From positions 34,734,698-34,798,697 of the forward strand of contig OW121855.1 in assembly GCA_933228895.1 (NCBI GenBank): 64,000 nt of DNA, written 5' to 3'. This document shows, one piece after another, positions 12,801 to 22,955 of the stretch. The position numbers and the translations under genes were made by a program. The DNA is from Platycnemis pennipes (Eukaryota > Arthropoda > Insecta > Odonata > Platycnemididae). The notes below the pieces were generated by a model. The model saw only the letters and a list, made by a program, of their open reading frames with translations, was not told where the DNA came from and did no database searches. Numbering within the stretch: the first letter of the stretch is position 1; every line of letters starts with the position of its first letter.

Positions 12801-13332
12801 AGGGCGCGATCTCCACGAAAGACATTAACCTCAATGCTGTTCCCCAAATTGACTTGGCAATAAATTGATCGCAGATCTGTGTGTGAGAGATACACATGCC
12901 ATCCAAAAACACACAATGACGTTACCGATCACCGATCAAGGATTTATTCATAAGAATTTACAGAAGGAAAACCGATATACACAAACACTCGACACAACTC
13001 GTCACATTCATATGCTAGAAGATAGAGTAATACACGTATAGATAATTTGGGAACTCGTGAGCTTGAAACTAGAAAAAAAAAACAATTAAATATTAAGGAG
13101 GACGATAATAAAACAGTGATGAAAAAATTGCGAAGCCTTTAAAACATGCGATTATGAGTTGTTCCAAGTAAAATTTTGTTCCTTAAGAACATTTGTACGT
13201 GATGAGTTCCACCTAAAACGATATTGTCCATGGACATGAGTATTATTAAGATGATGCTTCAGGGCAAGGGCCTAGCCACGTTAGCGCACCGGTTCCCGTG
13301 AGATCACGGGCACTAAGAGGATTAAACTGAGC
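9886..13332. other. Non-coding stretch with a G+C-rich patch at 10140-10900
   Basis: The patch at 10140-10900 is CpG-rich and leaves several overlapping frames open (110 codons minus, 88 codons plus), none recognisable. It contains a 20-bp tandem duplication at 10229-10268. Elsewhere the sequence is AT-rich. A 69-codon hydrophilic plus-strand frame at 12169-12378 overlaps a 92-codon minus-strand frame. I cannot choose between them and recognise neither. Confidence 0.35.
10229..10268. repeat. 20-bp unit in two tandem copies
   Basis: Unit 1 (10229-10248) and unit 2 (10249-10268) both begin CATCAACTGG and continue as GGCACTGAGG and TGCTCTGAGA. This is a small local duplication inside a CpG-rich patch. 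Confidence 0.75.
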
Positions 13333-13430
13333 TCATTCAGAATGAATGAGATACTTTCAGTCGTAACTTTGTGGAAATCCATGACGAATAGATTTATTTC
13401 AAACTTTTACAAACCACAATATAATGCAAA

Positions 13431-13471
13431 CTCACGACCCGGGTTTCGGCGCTAAGCACCATCATCAGGCA
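13431..13471 (-). ncRNA. Hammerhead ribozyme motif, minus strand (element C)
   Basis: This is the exact mirror of the motif at 13470-13510, in the left arm. The core TCATCAG (plus-strand reading) is at 13462-13468, TTTC at 13444-13447 and CCCGGG at 13438-13443. An antisense transcript would carry the same ribozyme, so both RNA polarities have one. Confidence 0.7.
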
Positions 13472-13510
13472 CCTGATGATGGTGCTTAGCGCCGAAACCC
13501 GGGTCGTGAG
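13470..13510 (+). ncRNA. Hammerhead ribozyme motif, plus strand (element C)
   Basis: Parts in order: CTGATGA at 13473-13479; extra T at 13480; stem II GGTGC (13481-13485) with GCGCC (13489-13493) and loop TTA; GAAA at 13494-13497; palindromic stem III CCCGGG at 13498-13503; TC at 13504-13505 as the predicted cleavage site. Stem I is only CAC (13470-13472) with GTG (13506-13508), because the opposite arm begins immediately upstream. The core is complete, but the long hairpin with the left arm competes with the ribozyme fold. Confidence 0.7.
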
Positions 13511-13566
13511 TTTGCATTATATTGTGGTTTGTAAAAGTTTGAAATAAATCTATTCATTCAGAATGA

Positions 13567-16500
13567 GATGTTTATCGTGTATTAGACTAGTGTTGTTCTA
13601 CGGATCAAGGTTGATTTTTGTGGACGAATTTAACTCTTTTTCAACACCTCTGAAAGTTTCTTTTCCTTGGTCATTCTCTCTCTCTTGTCCAGCGTATATC
13701 TTCCTCCATTCTGCCCACTATGCCTAACACGTTCCACCCTCTACTAGTGGTGTTCTGACTCGAGGGAGGTTTTATGGATCAAATTTCCCCTCTTTTAATA
13801 TTTCTGAATGTTTATCTTCCTGCCTGATTTTTCTCTTTAGCTCAAAATTTGTTCAATGTTCCCTACCGTCATCCATGAATATTGTCATTTTCTTCCCTCT
13901 TCATCTGTGCACCATCTCTTCACCTTCCATTACAACCATGAAGAAACTATCGTATTTAATCACTCGCACCATCCACCTACTCTTGCTCCCTCTTAAGAGA
14001 GAGCTGCGAGATGTGGAATTATGCATACGTAATAGCCGTGATATAACTGAAAAATCGAGATATAAGCTAATGTGCGTGAAAAGATATTGGGTCATATTGC
14101 ACACAACCCGTCTCGAGACCCCTCTGCGGTCGACGACAACCTTGCACAACAGCTTCGCTGGCACATGGAAGAAAGAAAAATGAGAGCGCGATATCTGCGT
14201 ACGCTTGACGTCTCATTGATATGAAGTCTGGGGAAATGAAAAAAAATAACTGCCCGTCCTCAAGGCAGACGTTTCCCAAAAAATTGGGATTCTTTCGGAT
14301 CCGCGGAAGCCATGGAAGATGCGGTAACGCGAGAGGAGCATCTGCAGTTGCCGCCGCCCGCCCCGGCGTCCAGGGATGGGAAGAGATCTGCGGGGGAGTC
14401 ACCCGATAGCCACAAAAGCCCTCCTCGGATACCGCGGCTCCATTCATTTCACGTCCCCGGAGCGAGTCGACGCGAGCGCAGTCGGGAGGGAAGGGACCGA
14501 CAACCGCACCTGTCAAACTCCCTCCTCTCTTCCCGTTGCAAAGGCTCTGCCCGGGGCCGCTCCCCGGCGCCGAGTGCTGCTGTGGCGAATGCCGAAGGCA
14601 GGGAGGACGCAGAAGAGGCGCAGGGATACTAATAATGGAGCTCTCCCATCGATTAATTAACGGATTCATCAATTATCCGAATCGATTTAGATGCTCAGAG
14701 GATTTTGTTCCAACTGTATTCGGCAATCGATGAGCAGCGACTGATCAATATTCCTCACTCATGTCTCTCTTTTCGCCGATCGTCATCTACTGAGGAATTT
14801 TTGTAAATCACGCCCCAAATGACCGCAGCGATATTAGAAAAGAATTACAACTTGATTTCTACTAACTTCACTCTTTACTGTTATTCCTGTGAGAGAGTTC
14901 CATAACGTTAAGTCCGCAACGAGGATTATGTTTCTAAGCCGTAATTATTAAGCTAAATTAGCACTACAAGGATAAGTATATTATTTTTCAAGATGTTTCA
15001 TCCTGCCTCCTTAATAATATATGTGCCTCACGAATAAAAAGTGTTTATTCCATGCCTGGAGTCCGCGAATCAAGAGCAAAAAAAATGGTGCCAAGAAGTA
15101 GCACTTGAGTAGCGATAAGCCCTCGTCTATGGGAAGTCCACGCAAACTCGCGCACTCGGATATGAATAACGAAATGAGGAGTATATCTCGCACATCTTCT
15201 AAGCGTATCGACGTGATCTCTTCGGACATAACATGGGAAAGTTTATGCCCGTGGGAAAAGAGCTAAGTACTGGCGCGGGAGGGAAAAGCACTTTTCCTCT
15301 CCCTCTTATCGCGTGGAAAATCAGAATTCTTCGGCCATGGAAGCTCAGAATAATGTACTAATATGTTTTTTGATATTCCCATGTCAACGAGAGAATTGTG
15401 AAATTCTCCAAATCCTGAAACAGAAGCGCCGAAACCCTATATCAAGCTAATTCTTAAAAATAAGGCGATCAAGCCAATATCGCACAGTCTCAGAAGGCAA
15501 AACTGCTGAGATTTCCATAGTTTCCATTCTTGAGTAATTCAATATGGCGCTATAAAACCACGATTAGCCATTTGGTATGAAAAATTTAACCTTTTAATGT
15601 GTGTGATACTGATGATACAAGAATATTTTAAGTAACAGTATTTTTTCGCCCATTACATTCAGTTCAGTCCAAAATATATTACATTTTTTTGGTTTACCAA
15701 AATCCTTTTTATAATATTAATACCATTTCAAGTATACTAAATTTAAGCCCAGACCACTGAGTCCAGTTATGTGCAACTAGGACAAAATAATACAAGCAAA
15801 ACCACACGGCCGCTCCACGGCGAACTTAAGAAGCCATCCGAGCAAACTTTTAATTGAAATAACTTTCTCTACGGCCGTTCTGATTACCAGAGCGATTATA
15901 GAATGAACCTTTGATAGAATAGAACTGAAGTAAAAACGAAGAGGCGGCGAACTAATCCAAGCGTAAAACAAAGGTAGAAAAGAAAATTATTCGCGAAAAT
16001 CATTTAATGAAAGTCGCTGTTTTTTCATCGCTCCAGGGCCATTTCCGTGGAATTGGAGGAAAATTTTCAATCATTTATAACTTACTGAGGAAATTTTACG
16101 ACAACTTAGCAGAAACCACGTATTGAGCGACTGCGGCCTTAGACGAGGAAGCTCCTTTCATTTCGCAATTCAATAGCTGTCCCACTAACTGATTCACATT
16201 CATAGACTTCATTTTGGACCTTCGTTAAGGGGTCCAGTTCTCGAATCCTATTGTAATCATCTCCGTCTACAATGGAAAACTGACAAAAGTCTTTGCTCAG
16301 CCCGTAGTGAAAAGGAATCTCCCTTTGAACGAATAAAGGGCGCTCCATTCATTTCGAGGAAAGATTATTTTTCTTTACTTCCCCCATTTCGGCCCTCTTT
16401 AGCAGAGAGAATGTTTGGACAGGGAAGAAATTAAACCGTTATGGAGCTCTGGGCGGGAAAAAGGGTGACAGGAAACTCCGAAAACAGGAGATAGTGATGA

Positions 16501-18191
16501 AATGATTAATTAGAAAGGTCGCGAATAACGGGAAAAATACGTATTTTGCACAAAATCTTCAAGCTGGAGAAAGAAGTCTCCGAGAGAGCAATGATAAGAT
16601 TCCCTGAATATATCGCAATATCTTGAGCCGACGGGTTTTAAAGTGCCACTCATCCGAGGAAAATCAGAGTGAGATCAGCGAGGACCCCTTAAAGAGGAGC
16701 ATACACAACGGAGCGAACGGGATGAGGGCGGAGACGCAACTGGCATCCTATCCACAGATGGGGAAATTATCGAGCATTGAGACCAAAATTAATTAAAACT
16801 CTCCTTGATTAAAAGGCCCAAGGGCAAGGCATTAGCATCAGATTCTACCTCGAACGGAAATTCTATTCAGCAGAGAGTAATCCCATCATTCTATGGTTTC
16901 CGTGTCTAAAAGTCAAGCCTCTGAGACAGGGTTTAGCGCAGTTTTTTTGAGAGAATAGAAGGAGTCTCCCTCCTATTCGATGTGTGAATTTCTAAAAGTG
17001 GTATTAATTCGAAATTAACCGAGGACCCTTCATAGTACTAAAAAATAACGACCGAGGAATAGTAGGACTTCAGTCGTAACGGAGGGATAAGGTGTTACTA
17101 CTATTGGTGACCTTTTTCCTACACTAGAAATAGATATGCCCTTTCGTCTCACAACAAATGTAAAAGTTTTGGTTTAACAGAAGCCATAAATCTCCATCAA
17201 AGCATGATTTATCAGCATGTAATATTTTATATCAGAACGAAATAAATAGTCTAAGTAAAAGCGGAGATAAATAGTATCTGAATCGACAAGATGACGCTAT
17301 TTAGCCATGCAGACTCCAGGAGCTAGATAATTATAGTGTACGGAACTCACATGATATGTAACTGGTCCTGTATAATGTGCAGTGCGACGGCAATTCCTTC
17401 ACCGTGGCTTGCAGTTGAACGCTCTTCAGTCTCTGGAAAAAATACAAGAAGCAAGATATTATTTAGTGACTACTATTAGATATTACGATAGCTATACCAC
17501 AGATTTATAATTTACGAAACTCAAAGTCTTTTTCAATGAATACAGATAATATTATTTAGCTTCAAATTATGATCGAATAGCATTAGCATAAAAAGATTCA
17601 ACTGGTTTTGATGTGATTAACGCGAAACACGACTAACGCGAATCCGACTGAAAAAAACCTTCCAAAAGGCAGTGAATGAATAATAGATCCACTGAAAAAC
17701 TGTAAATTTGAGATTCATGCCCACACGGTAGATTTTCTTTTGTTGTGCCATTCGTATAGTATTGGACTGTTTCTCTCTCATGGTTACTGCGGACACCTAA
17801 CTCGATTTCGTTGAAAGAATGATAAATGGCAGGAGTTTTTTGAATTTTCTTGACGCGATTCTTGCAAGGGATCATTTTGGGAATGATGACGGATTCCAAA
17901 TGTAAAATCTGCGAGCGCTGTCACTTAAATGTCCGCGAGTCCCAAGCAGTACTTGATAAAGCTGACTCTTCTGCATGCCAACTTATTGAGGCAAGCTCAG
18001 AAGGTATCTACGGAGGAAGAGATTTGATTCCAATGCGGAGACTTTTTTCACTCACCGTCCTATTGAGACACAAAGGATTTATAAATGAAGCCAACTTTTA
18101 TGGTCTATTTGATGACAAAGGTAGTGGCGGAAGAGAATTACGTGCCTCCGCGGTGCATAGAGAATTGAATCAAATCATAATGTGGAATAGT
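13567..18191. other. Long stretch without a recognised gene; CpG-rich patch at 14285-14635
   Basis: The patch at 14285-14635 has several overlapping open frames (201 codons minus; 106, 94 and 65 plus) with arg/pro/ser-rich, low-complexity translations. I read these as composition artefacts, or possibly an untranslated first exon. A 138-codon plus frame (17850-18266) contains CKICERC but resembles no family I know, and its end runs into foldback element E. Elsewhere I see nothing. Confidence 0.35.
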
Positions 18192-18350
18192 TGTTTGTGG
18201 AGGCTGTTCGGGTACTCCATCCGAGGTACTCCACACGTTTCGACGGTCGAGTCTTTGATGGCTTGAAGCCTTGAAGACGATGGACGACTCGACCATCGAA
18301 ACGTCGGCAGCAATGCAGAGTTTGGCCTGGTGGAGTACACGAACAGCCTT
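18192..18350 (+). mobile_element. Hammerhead-like foldback element E (degenerate)
   Basis: The left arm (about 18192-18262: GGAGGCTGTTCGGGTACTCC, then TTTCGACGGTCGAGTC) is an imperfect reverse complement of the right arm (about 18286-18350: GACTCGACCATCGAAAC, then GGAGTACACGAACAGCC). The right arm has a near-hammerhead: TTGAAGA at 18271-18277 (first core C changed to T), one extra C, stem II GATGG/CCATC, GAAA at 18298-18301, minimal stem III CG, then TC. Stem I is GCC (18268-18270) with GGC (18306-18308). The left-arm ribozyme is more damaged. No T block or target duplication is clear. Confidence 0.5.
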
Positions 18351-18597
18351 CACAAACGCCATACGCCGGAAAACATCCGATCTTTCAGGAATAGTTGTCA
18401 TTAAGAAAGAACGGCAACCGAAAAAAGAACTAAAGATATCTCCAATAAAATTCAGCACCTACTTGACTTTCGCCTCCTAACATTTTATGTCAATAATCTC
18501 CAATTAAAATCATTAAAATAACGAACAGCAATATGCTAATTCAAGAACTCAAAAAGATATAAATAAGAGCATTACAACACCTTTATCTATCAACATC

Positions 18598-18875
18598 ATC
18601 ATGGGTCAACAATCCTAGGATTGGTTTAACGCAGCCCTCCACTCGATTCTTCTATCGGCCAACCTCTTCATATTAACGTAGTTCCTCTCTTTCACGTCCT
18701 TTCCGACCTGTTCTATATAACTAATACGAGGCCTGCCTTTTCCATTCTTCCCGTTTACTTTTCCTTCGACGATTGTCTTCATCAGGTCTTGTGTCCTAAG
18801 ATATGGCCGATTAGATTGCCCCGTCTTCTTTTTATAGTTTTCAGCAGACTTCTCTTTTCTTCTTTATCTATACAA
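18598..18875 (-). mobile_element. Non-LTR retrotransposon 3' end, minus strand
   Basis: Reverse-complemented, this matches the 3' coding end and tail of the LINE at 39716-41019: GAGAAGTCTGCTGAAAAC, GACCTGATGAAGACAATCGT, GAAGAATGGAAAAGGCAGGC, AGAGAGGAACTACGT, ending CCAATCCTAGGATTGTTGAC and ATGATGATG. It is truncated at its 5' end near 18875. Small indels break the frame. The conserved tail with the CCTAGG centre marks the family's 3' end. Confidence 0.8.
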
Positions 18876-20535
18876 TTTAAATTTCAGAGAACTCTTAACA
18901 TATCAACTACGTCATTTTGGAGTAGTGGTGCAAAATATCTGCAACAAAATTACCAAATATTGTTTATAGTATAAATTTCTCTATTAACTTGATGAGAGAC
19001 ATAGATATAGAAACAAAGTCGAGCAGCTTTCAACAGACAATTGTAAATTAATAAGGTCTATAAAGAGCTAAGAGACCCATCGAGGAATATGATGAGTGCT
19101 TTCATAGGGGAGGATGGAGCGCAACCCTTACAAGCCAACATCTTTAAAGAATGGTAGGATCCTCGTTCTCGAATAATAGCTTCACCATTCAGAGCCAATA
19201 CGTAAAACGATATTAAACAATAATATATAAAACAATCCCAATTCTATTTCCCACTTTCTTAGAAAGTTTATTGAGGCGCTTTTCCATTTTGTAATTATTT
19301 TTTTATAACTTTTTCAGTATCAACCCAGGTCTAAGTCTTAAATCTATCAAATAATCAACCTTTATAGAATAAAAAGCTCTTTCTATGCGGTAAATGAACT
19401 ATCCGCTTAGTTACGTCATGGATACGACATGGATAAAATGCATCTAAGTATCGTTTGGGCTCACATTATGACACATGCACATCGGCCTAGTAATGATAGT
19501 ATTTACTAACAGTCAAGATATGCTAAAATTAGTTACAGTTTACCAATGTTGAATACGTTTACCAAGCACCTACGTTGGACTGTAATAGTGAAGAGAAATC
19601 GAAAAAACCGAGAGCTGAATCTACATAACTACAGTAGCTAAAATAATTATCGTCATCTTCAGTTTCTTTGTAAAAGGGTACTTATTATTTTCGCAGCTAT
19701 TTAAGATCTTCAGAAACAGTAAGATGCCTTCGAGACAGTGAGACTCATGACGGGGACAGATCAATGACCTTGGAATTTCATTTAGGGCTCGGATTTGTGG
19801 AGAAACACGGAGATGTGCCCTAAGAAGAAAAGACGCACGCAGGCTGAAGGATTTCATGAACAGCTCTAAGGGAAGTTTGAGGCATTGAGTCGGAAAGAGA
19901 GCAAAGCAAATGGCAAATGTGAGAATGTTTGATTTTGAGGGAAAAAAGGCTATTCGTGGGCGGAATACAAAGAAGGCTGGAGAAGTTGGTTGTGAGAGGT
20001 AACATCAGCTCCAAGCTGTCGTCATAGGTTGCGAATCAGAAAGAAGAGGAAGAGATACGGACCACGTGCTTTATATGCTAATATAGGATGGCGGAAAACG
20101 CGAGAACTTGGGTATAACGGAGACAATGATTGTTTGCCGAGCCTAGCTATAGCTGCAGTTCGCTTTTTGTACAGCGTCAAATGCCGTTCAAAATGCATGT
20201 TCATATGGTTAGGTAACTAGATAATTATGGACCATAATCCACCAAATTCCTGCACATGCAAATTTTATGCGATGGGACGATTCAAATAATTCGTAACTTT
20301 CACCAGGAGCAAGGATCATTTCTTAAATCATACTTTGGTTGTACTTTTTCAGCACGAAACCTTTTTTTTCCTGGTCGACGCAAAAACAGGAGAGTCGCTT
20401 GAAAGGAACTCTGCGAAATTATTGACGATATTAGATAGCATGCAATAAGAGAAAAGACTAAATAAGACTCTAGCAAACATGGTAAAGACAATGGTCAGAT
20501 ATCTTTTGAAAACTGAAACTATGTGTGAAGCTGGA
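18876..20535. other. AT-rich stretch, nothing recognised
   Basis: Only frames below 80 codons are open, on both strands, with no motifs. No repeat of this segment is seen elsewhere in the window. Confidence 0.4.
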
Positions 20536-20807
20536 CATAAAAGGCCAAAGCCAACGTTTAACTAGAAAAAATAATCTGGAGGAGGTTAAAGAATATTGTT
20601 ATTAATGAAGCCGAGTAACCAGCGGTGGGCGAAGCAAAAATGAAATAGTAAGTAGAATATCTCAGGTAAAGAGGGCGTTCTGCGTAAAGAAGAATCTACT
20701 TACAACTGGAAATACAACGTAGTTAATAGTTTCAGGCTTAACGTTGTGGAAATCTTTCATCGTAGGAATGAAGGATGAAATTGAAACACTGCAATTTCCA
20801 CACACAG

Positions 20808-20860
20808 TTTTATTGTCCACGACCATGGTTTCGTTGCAAAGCAACATCATCAGGTGAAAA
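20808..20860 (-). ncRNA. Hammerhead ribozyme motif, minus strand (element A)
   Basis: This is the mirror copy in the left arm, identical to the plus-strand motif at 21096-21148. The core box reads TCATCAG on the plus strand at 20847-20853, and stem III CCATGG is at 20823-20828. Transcription of either strand through the element would give one ribozyme in sense in the 3' half of the RNA. Confidence 0.75.
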
Positions 20861-21095
20861 TATCACGTACAGATCAGTATATATAGGTTGTATGGAAGGA
20901 GGGAGGGGGAGAAGAGGGAAGGGGAGGTCGGTGTGCAAGGGTTAGGGAGGATGAGTCAGGAGAGGGCATAGCACCACCCTCCCACCACCCACTCTCCTGA
21001 CTCATCCTCCCTAACCCTTGCACACCGACCTCCCCTTCCCTCTTCTCCCCCTCTCTCCTTCCATACAACCTATATATACTGATCTGTACGTGATA

Positions 21096-21148
21096 TTTTC
21101 ACCTGATGATGTTGCTTTGCAACGAAACCATGGTCGTGGACAATAAAA
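21096..21148 (+). ncRNA. Hammerhead ribozyme motif, plus strand (element A)
   Basis: Parts in order: CTGATGA at 21103-21109; extra T at 21110; stem II GTTGC (21111-21115) with GCAAC (21119-21123) and loop TTT; GAAA at 21124-21127; palindromic stem III CCATGG at 21128-21133; TC at 21134-21135, so predicted cleavage is after 21135. Stem I is CAC (21100-21102) with GTG (21136-21138), then an internal loop, then TTTT (21096-21099) with AAAA (21145-21148). The open stem I and very short palindromic stem III match the type I hammerheads reported from Penelope-like elements and retrozymes, which act best as dimers. Confidence 0.75.
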
Positions 21149-21663
21149 CTGTGTGTGGAAATTGCAGTGTTTCAATTTCATCCTTCATTCCTACGATGGA
21201 AATACAACCTTGGAATTTAGAAAATACTTCACAAAACTACATCTGGAACATGCTTCTATATGACAGCGAAGCATGGACGACAGCAGTAGCAGAGAAGTTA
21301 AGGCTGGTATTATTCAAAACATAGCAATTCAGAAGAACGATGAAGATAAAATTAATCCACCGAATGACAAACGAAGAAGTCTTTAGAGGAGTGGGAGAAA
21401 AGAGAAGCCTGCTGGTAGTTTGAAAAAAAGACAGGACAACTTAATCGACCATATCTTGAGACACGATGGCCTGATGAAGACAATCGTCGAGGAAAAGTGA
21501 ATAGGAAGAATGGAACAGGAAGGCTTCGCATTAGATGCATGGATAAAGTTGTGAGGAATGCAATACAGAAGAATTATGCTAATATGAAGAGGTTAGCCGA
21601 TGGAAGAATCGAGTGGAGAGCTGCGTCACACCAAACTTGGAATTGCTGACTTGTCATGATGAA

Positions 21664-22752
21664 GAGAAAAGACGTTCTCTACTGAAAATACGGTGGAGAA
21701 AACATTCGATTTGGATCAGATATTCCACTTTTAATGACCATTAAAGAATAAAAGAATGTAAGAAAATTCGTATGGAGCGCGATAAGTTAGCTAGATTGGG
21801 AAAGAACTATTATGGAAATGAAAATTAACATTTAATTTGCAAGAGTAGAATCCTACAATCATGTATAAAACCTTAATACTGATGCAATGATCACGATAAA
21901 AGCCTTTCGAAACCAATATTTCAATGGATAAATTCGGATTTTATGAGGGCGTATCAAATTAACCTTCCCCGAGTCTCAAAAATCTTTTCTCTTGATTAAA
22001 AAAACCTTCATTCGCATTCCGCTTTCAAACCCTCGGAGGTACCGTACCTTCTCTCCAATCGAGATCCCTGATTCCGTACGCTCATCAACATGATAGAGCA
22101 CTGGGAAACCATCACCAACCCTCCCACCCTTCATTGCCGGTCGCATTTCAAATTCTCCTTCCACCCTCACGACCATGCCTCCCTCTCCCCTACGCCCTCG
22201 CTTACCTACAAACCAACCAGCCCTTTTCCCACGGAGAGGGGAACCTCGCTCCAGTAAATGAATTCAAATAATCAATCAGTCCCATTTCATACGGTTCCTG
22301 AGTCTTTCCCTCTCATCCCAATCTCCATTTCGTTTTTTTCCTCCCTCATGTCCCTCTCCAACGAATTCCGCCTTTTTCACTTCGCCCAAGACCTCACCTC
22401 GCCAAGTCTCAAGTCCCCTTCACGGTCAATACATTCCTCTTTCACGGTCCCCGTGAAGAAGTCAAACGGATTTCGACGTCATTTCGCTAGACGCTGGAGA
22501 CGAGGGTGGAACTGAAAAGTTGGACGGGCCACTCGCCCGCGATAAGATAAGAGGCCACATGAGGTAGGGTTACCGACTACCGATCATAGCGTCGCAGGTT
22601 CTAATTCGGCAACCGCTTGTGGATATGTGAGTAAAACCATATATGTGCGCTTTTCTGATTAACGAGGTCCTTTCGCTGAAATACAAAGGTCATTTTTCAA
22701 GTCCTCAAAATAATAGAGATATTTATTATACAAAATATGTTATACCACTTGC
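21664..22752. other. No recognisable gene
   Basis: The segment 21960-22530 is pyrimidine-rich on the plus strand and leaves a 66-codon minus and an 85-codon plus frame open. Neither resembles a protein I know. Confidence 0.4.
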
Positions 22753-22804
22753 TAAAATGCTACACTAAGATTAAGGGTTCAGCATTGCAGTTTCCACATA
22801 CACT

Positions 22805-22858
22805 TTTATAATGTACGACCATGGTTTCGTAATAGGACTACATCATCAGGTGAACAGC
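22805..22858 (-). ncRNA. Hammerhead ribozyme motif (element B, left arm)
   Basis: On the minus strand: CTGATGA (plus 22843-22849), one extra T, stem II GTAGT with ATTAC and loop CCT, GAAA, palindromic stem III CCATGG, TC, then GTAC. Stem I is weaker than in element A (CAC with GTA). The core is complete. Confidence 0.6.
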
Positions 22859-22955
22859 AAGTAAATATTTGCAGTATAAATAGCACGAAAACCTTTGGAA
22901 AAAAGGGGGAAGGGAAAAAGTGGAGTAGGGGAGGAGGGGGTAGAAAGAAGAGCCA

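Larger units (their letters stand above)
13346..13555 (+). mobile_element. Hammerhead foldback element C: perfect 84-bp inverted arms
   Basis: The arms 13386-13469 and 13472-13555 are exact reverse complements over 84 bp with a 2-nt centre. Each arm carries a complete hammerhead core, one per strand. The left side has a T block (TTTCAG, GTAAC, TTGTGGAAATCC, about 13354-13382), like the left end of the 20.7-kb element. A 13-bp direct repeat, TCATTCAGAATGA, flanks the unit at 13333-13345 and 13554-13566. The second copy overlaps the arm by 2 nt. I read it as a target-site duplication. The element encodes no protein. Perfect arms mean recent insertion or ongoing homogenisation. Confidence 0.85.
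20719..21197 (+). mobile_element. Hammerhead foldback element A (type copy)
   Basis: The inverted arms 20759-20964 and 20992-21197 are 206 bp each. By eye they differ at one position (GGAGGGAGG against GGAGAGAGG on the same strand reading), with a 27-nt centre. A single-copy T block precedes the left arm at 20719-20758 (GTAGTTAATAGTTTCAGGC, then TTGTGGAAATC). The target duplication GGAAATACAAC lies at 20708-20718 and 21198-21208. Each arm contains one hammerhead. Short frames starting MMLLCNETMVV appear on both strands only because the arms are mirror copies. The inner arm is a purine/pyrimidine-asymmetric tract. It encodes no protein, so it is non-autonomous. Confidence 0.9.
20536..21663 (+). 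mobile_element. Non-LTR retrotransposon copy split by foldback element A
   Basis: 20536-20707 and 21209-21663 together follow the 3' half of the LINE at 39716-41019. The match runs from the block after the polymerase domain (GAGTAACCAGCGGTGGGCGA, AAGAGGGCGTTCTG, AGAATCTACTTA) through YDSEAWTTAVAEK and the GTCGAGGAAAAG region to CGAGTGGAGAGCTGCGTCA. Stops and frameshifts throughout make it a pseudogene. The foldback at 20719-21197 sits in the middle with an 11-bp duplication of LINE sequence, so the LINE copy is the older of the two. Confidence 0.8.

Noticed and set aside
13240..13330. tRNA-like string with GAGATCACGGG and a similar one near 9265
   Set aside because: Two short matches without a proper A box, B box or target duplication do not make a SINE or tRNA gene.
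14067..14672. 201-codon minus-strand frame and overlapping plus frames
   Set aside because: All six frames are open here because of CpG-rich composition. The translations are arg/pro/ser-rich without motifs.
20662..21324. Identical short open frames (MMLLCNETMVV) on both strands
   Set aside because: They are the translation of the hammerhead arms read from each side of the palindrome, not genes.
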